DNA from: Pseudomonas fluorescens
GTDB taxonomy: Bacteria > Pseudomonadota > Alphaproteobacteria > UBA2136 > UBA6156
DNA: 7,055 nt
Direction of reading: 5' to 3'
Assembly: GCA_003241595.1 (NCBI GenBank)
Contig: QFOU01000064.1
Location: 1-7,055 of the forward strand
The notes beneath the pieces were generated by a model that was not told the origin of the DNA, made no database searches, and was given only the letters and a program-made list of their open reading frames with translations. Below are positions 5,998 to 7,055 of the stretch, in pieces. Position 1 is the first letter of the stretch, and each line of letters opens with the position of its first letter. Made by a program: the position numbers and the translations under genes.

Positions 5998-6657
5998 CTA
6001 AGATGCTGTTCCGATAAGCATTTCGATTGTATCCCAATAGGCTGATTTATAAAGCAATGCCAGCCAACCTGCCGCGCACAGCGCTGGGCCGAAGGGGAAC
6101 TGGGCGTTTTCCGGCTGATAGTAGTTCGGCATATTCTGCGTGACATAGCGGCGAATGCACACCGACAGGATACCGGTTACGGCTGTTGCCATCAGCAACA
6201 TCGGCAGGCCCCCTACCCCGACCCATGCGCCGAGTGCGAGGACAAGCCAGAGGTCTCCGCCGCCCAGCGATTCCTTGCCCGTGAGAATCTGGGCTATCCA
6301 GCCGCACAGGAACAGACCGCCAAAGGCCACTGCCGCGCCGGTGAGGCTTTCGGTATAGGTTAACCCCAGAGTGGGTGCGAATGCGACACCCAACACCGCC
6401 AACGACCATGTAAGCGTGTGGGGAAGTATCTTGTGACGGGCATCAATGACCGCAAGAAGGCTTAAATAGAAGGCAAACAGCGCATATGCCAGCGTGGGGG
6501 CAGGAATATTTTCCACATGGTAACCCGCCCAAATTGTAGCTAAACCGGTTACAATTAGCGCTAAAGGATTAATCAAAGCCATTGAAATAGCTTTGATTTC
6601 GGAAACATCTCCAGACTGGGGGGCGGCAGAAATGGCCGTTGCGTTTTGCTTTTTCAT
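5998..6657 (-). CDS. Prepilin peptidase, A24 aspartic protease domain only
   Basis: Type IV prepilin peptidases are inner-membrane aspartic proteases that cut the leader of prepilins and pseudopilins before assembly of type IV pili, type II secretion or competence pseudopili. The 219-residue protein has about 26 polar residues, then around six hydrophobic segments. The two catalytic aspartates are visible: Asp72 in AVIDARHKILPHTLT and Asp135 in the GxGD motif LGGGDLWLVLALGAW. FPFGPALCAAGW (187-198) matches the conserved C-terminal PFGP segment. The cysteine-rich N-terminal methyltransferase domain of PilD-type enzymes is absent, so the protein resembles the compact CpaA/TadV or archaeal-like forms and probably cleaves without methylating. 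The start at ATG 6657 has TAGGGTG 6 bases upstream; Met26 is an alternative. The cca-like gene follows on the same strand and is probably cotranscribed. No pilin genes are in the window, so the substrate is unknown. Confidence 0.88.
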   Translation of the reverse strand: MKKQNATAISAAPQSGDVSEIKAISMALINPLALIVTGLATIWAGYHVENIPAPTLAYALFAFYLSLLAVIDARHKILPHTLTWSLAVLGVAFAPTLGLTYTESLTGAAVAFGGLFLCGWIAQILTGKESLGGGDLWLVLALGAWVGVGGLPMLLMATAVTGILSVCIRRYVTQNMPNYYQPENAQFPFGPALCAAGWLALLYKSAYWDTIEMLIGTAS

Positions 6658-6679
6658 GCACGCACCCTAACAGAAATGC

Positions 6680-6707
6680 TTGACGGAGGGAAAAGGGTTT
6701 GATACCC
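6680..6707 (+). promoter_or_regulatory. Candidate promoter of the tRNA-Arg gene
   Basis: TTGACGG (6680-6686) is a strong match to the TTGACG -35 element common in alphaproteobacteria. A weaker -10-like GATACCC (6701-6707) follows 15-16 bases after the hexamer. The predicted start lies just before the mature tRNA 5' end at 6719. The element overlaps the upstream region of the divergent prepilin peptidase gene. Confidence 0.55.
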
Positions 6708-6718
6708 ACTCCGCCTAG

Positions 6719-6795
6719 GCGCCCGTAGCTCAGCTGGATAGAGTATCAGACTACGAATCTGAGGGTCAGGAGTTCGAATCTCTTCGGGCGCGCCA
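6719..6795 (+). tRNA. tRNA-Arg(ACG) with encoded CCA
   Basis: The full cloverleaf can be drawn. The acceptor stem gcgcccg (6719-6725) pairs perfectly with cgggcgc (6785-6791). The D arm is gctc/gagt with one G-U pair. The anticodon stem tcaga/tctga encloses the loop ctacgaa, with anticodon ACG at 6753-6755. The T stem aggag/ctctt (one G-U) encloses ttcgaat. The discriminator base is G6792, followed by CCA at 6793-6795 in the DNA. ACG is normally deaminated to ICG by TadA, to read CGU, CGC and CGA. Because CCA is encoded, this tRNA would need a nucleotidyltransferase only for repair. It is a single gene with its own promoter and terminator. Confidence 0.96.
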
Positions 6796-6804
6796 ATTTT
6801 TACA

Positions 6805-6837
6805 AGGGCTTAGACGAAATCTAAGCCCTCTTTTTTT
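6805..6837 (+). terminator. Rho-independent terminator of tRNA-Arg
   Basis: A perfect 10-bp stem, agggcttaga (6805-6814) with tctaagccct (6820-6829), has the loop cgaaa and is followed by c and seven T (6831-6837). It lies 9 bases after the tRNA CCA end. Confidence 0.92.
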
Positions 6838-6847
6838 GTCTCTAAAT

Positions 6848-6885
6848 CGAAATTTGGGACAGTTTTGGGACAGTAACCGAAATTT
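6848..6885. repeat. Nested short direct repeats downstream of the tRNA
   Basis: TTTGGGACAG occurs twice with an 11-base period (6853-6862 and 6864-6873). It is flanked by two copies of CGAAATTT (6848-6855 and 6878-6885). A further TTTGGG occurs at 6893-6898. The block begins 11 bases after the tRNA terminator. Such closely spaced repeats can be protein-binding sites, for example arm sites of a tyrosine recombinase, but no integrase gene is in view. Confidence 0.6.
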
Positions 6886-6996
6886 CTCTTCATTTGGGTA
6901 TACCTCAACTATTCCGCTCGAGAACCCTAAACGCAAAAAACGAACCAAAAAATAACGGCACCACACAAAAGCGGCGCTTAACCTGGCGAGCCTGAA

Positions 6997-7036
6997 GGGG
7001 TTCGGGGAAACTGGGCGGAGCCAGTTTCCCCGCCCC
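6997..7036. repeat. Long GC-rich hairpin near the right edge
   Basis: A perfect 12-bp stem (7003-7014 with 7021-7032; core ggggaaactgg/ccagtttcccc) has the loop gcggag. After a two-base bulge it extends by gggg (6997-7000) with cccc (7033-7036). Bases ctgaa (6992-6996) and ttcag (7051-7055) could close a larger structure that may continue beyond the window. No T-run follows within the window, so it does not look like a terminator on the plus strand. It may be a palindromic repeat, a transposon end or part of a structured RNA. Confidence 0.7.
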
Positions 7037-7055
7037 GGTGCCGGACAGGGTTCAG

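Larger units (their letters stand above)
6838..7055. other. Non-coding right end; possible attachment or element boundary
   Basis: No gene with a start, ribosome site and plausible product is seen in these 218 bases. The left part (to about 6960) is A/T-rich and carries the direct repeats. From about 6971 the sequence turns strongly G/C-rich and highly structured up to the window edge. The composition change next to a tRNA suggests the edge of an inserted element or a different repeat family, but the sequence stops before this can be settled. Confidence 0.35.

Noticed and set aside
6805..6837. Possible CRISPR-like or attenuator structure after the tRNA
   Set aside because: A single perfect stem with seven T residues right after a tRNA is fully explained as an intrinsic terminator. 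No repeat-spacer array is present anywhere in the window.
6766..7055. Minus-strand frame open from the right window edge into the tRNA
   Set aside because: It is open for about 96 codons, but it ends inside the antisense of tRNA-Arg (tail ARRDSNS, typical of translated tRNA), passes through the terminator and repeats, and has no recognisable domain. It could matter only if extended sequence revealed a real gene to the right.

Overview
The window looks like an ordinary, moderately GC-rich chromosomal segment from a proteobacterium, most likely an alphaproteobacterium. This rests on the Ala/Lys-rich tail of UvrA, a ComEC without the C-terminal metallo-beta-lactamase domain, a prepilin peptidase reduced to its A24 domain, and a TTGACG-type promoter in front of the tRNA gene. 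No single marker here fixes the genus.

Layout, left to right. Positions 1-419 hold the 3' end of uvrA (+), followed by a weak hairpin and a strong intrinsic terminator. A promoter-like element lies inside that terminator and could drive a small unrecognised gene (549-911, +). A terminator that works in both directions separates it from two minus-strand genes: comEC (2222-4117), which encodes a DNA-uptake channel, and 52 bp downstream of it wecC (949-2169), which encodes a UDP-ManNAc dehydrogenase. comEC diverges from a plus-strand SleB-type cell-wall hydrolase gene (4279-5136). Next come a tandem pair of hairpins acting as a shared terminator, then two minus-strand genes: a short tRNA nucleotidyltransferase-like protein (5256-5948) and a prepilin peptidase (5998-6657). 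A plus-strand tRNA-Arg(ACG) gene with encoded CCA (6719-6795) and its own promoter and terminator follows. The last 218 bases have no convincing gene, but carry short direct repeats and a long GC-rich hairpin, the kind of material often seen where elements integrate beside a tRNA gene.

The genes do not form one pathway. They cover DNA repair (uvrA), surface polysaccharide precursor synthesis (wecC), DNA uptake (comEC), peptidoglycan hydrolysis (sleB-like), tRNA 3'-end metabolism (cca-like and the tRNA) and pilin or pseudopilin maturation (A24 peptidase). ComEC and the prepilin peptidase could both serve natural transformation, but they are in separate transcription units, so this is only a suggestion. 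I found no convincing undescribed multi-gene system. The points most worth checking are the truncated CCA enzyme, a possibly leaderless comEC, the promoter nested in a terminator before the small gene, and the possible attachment region after the tRNA.
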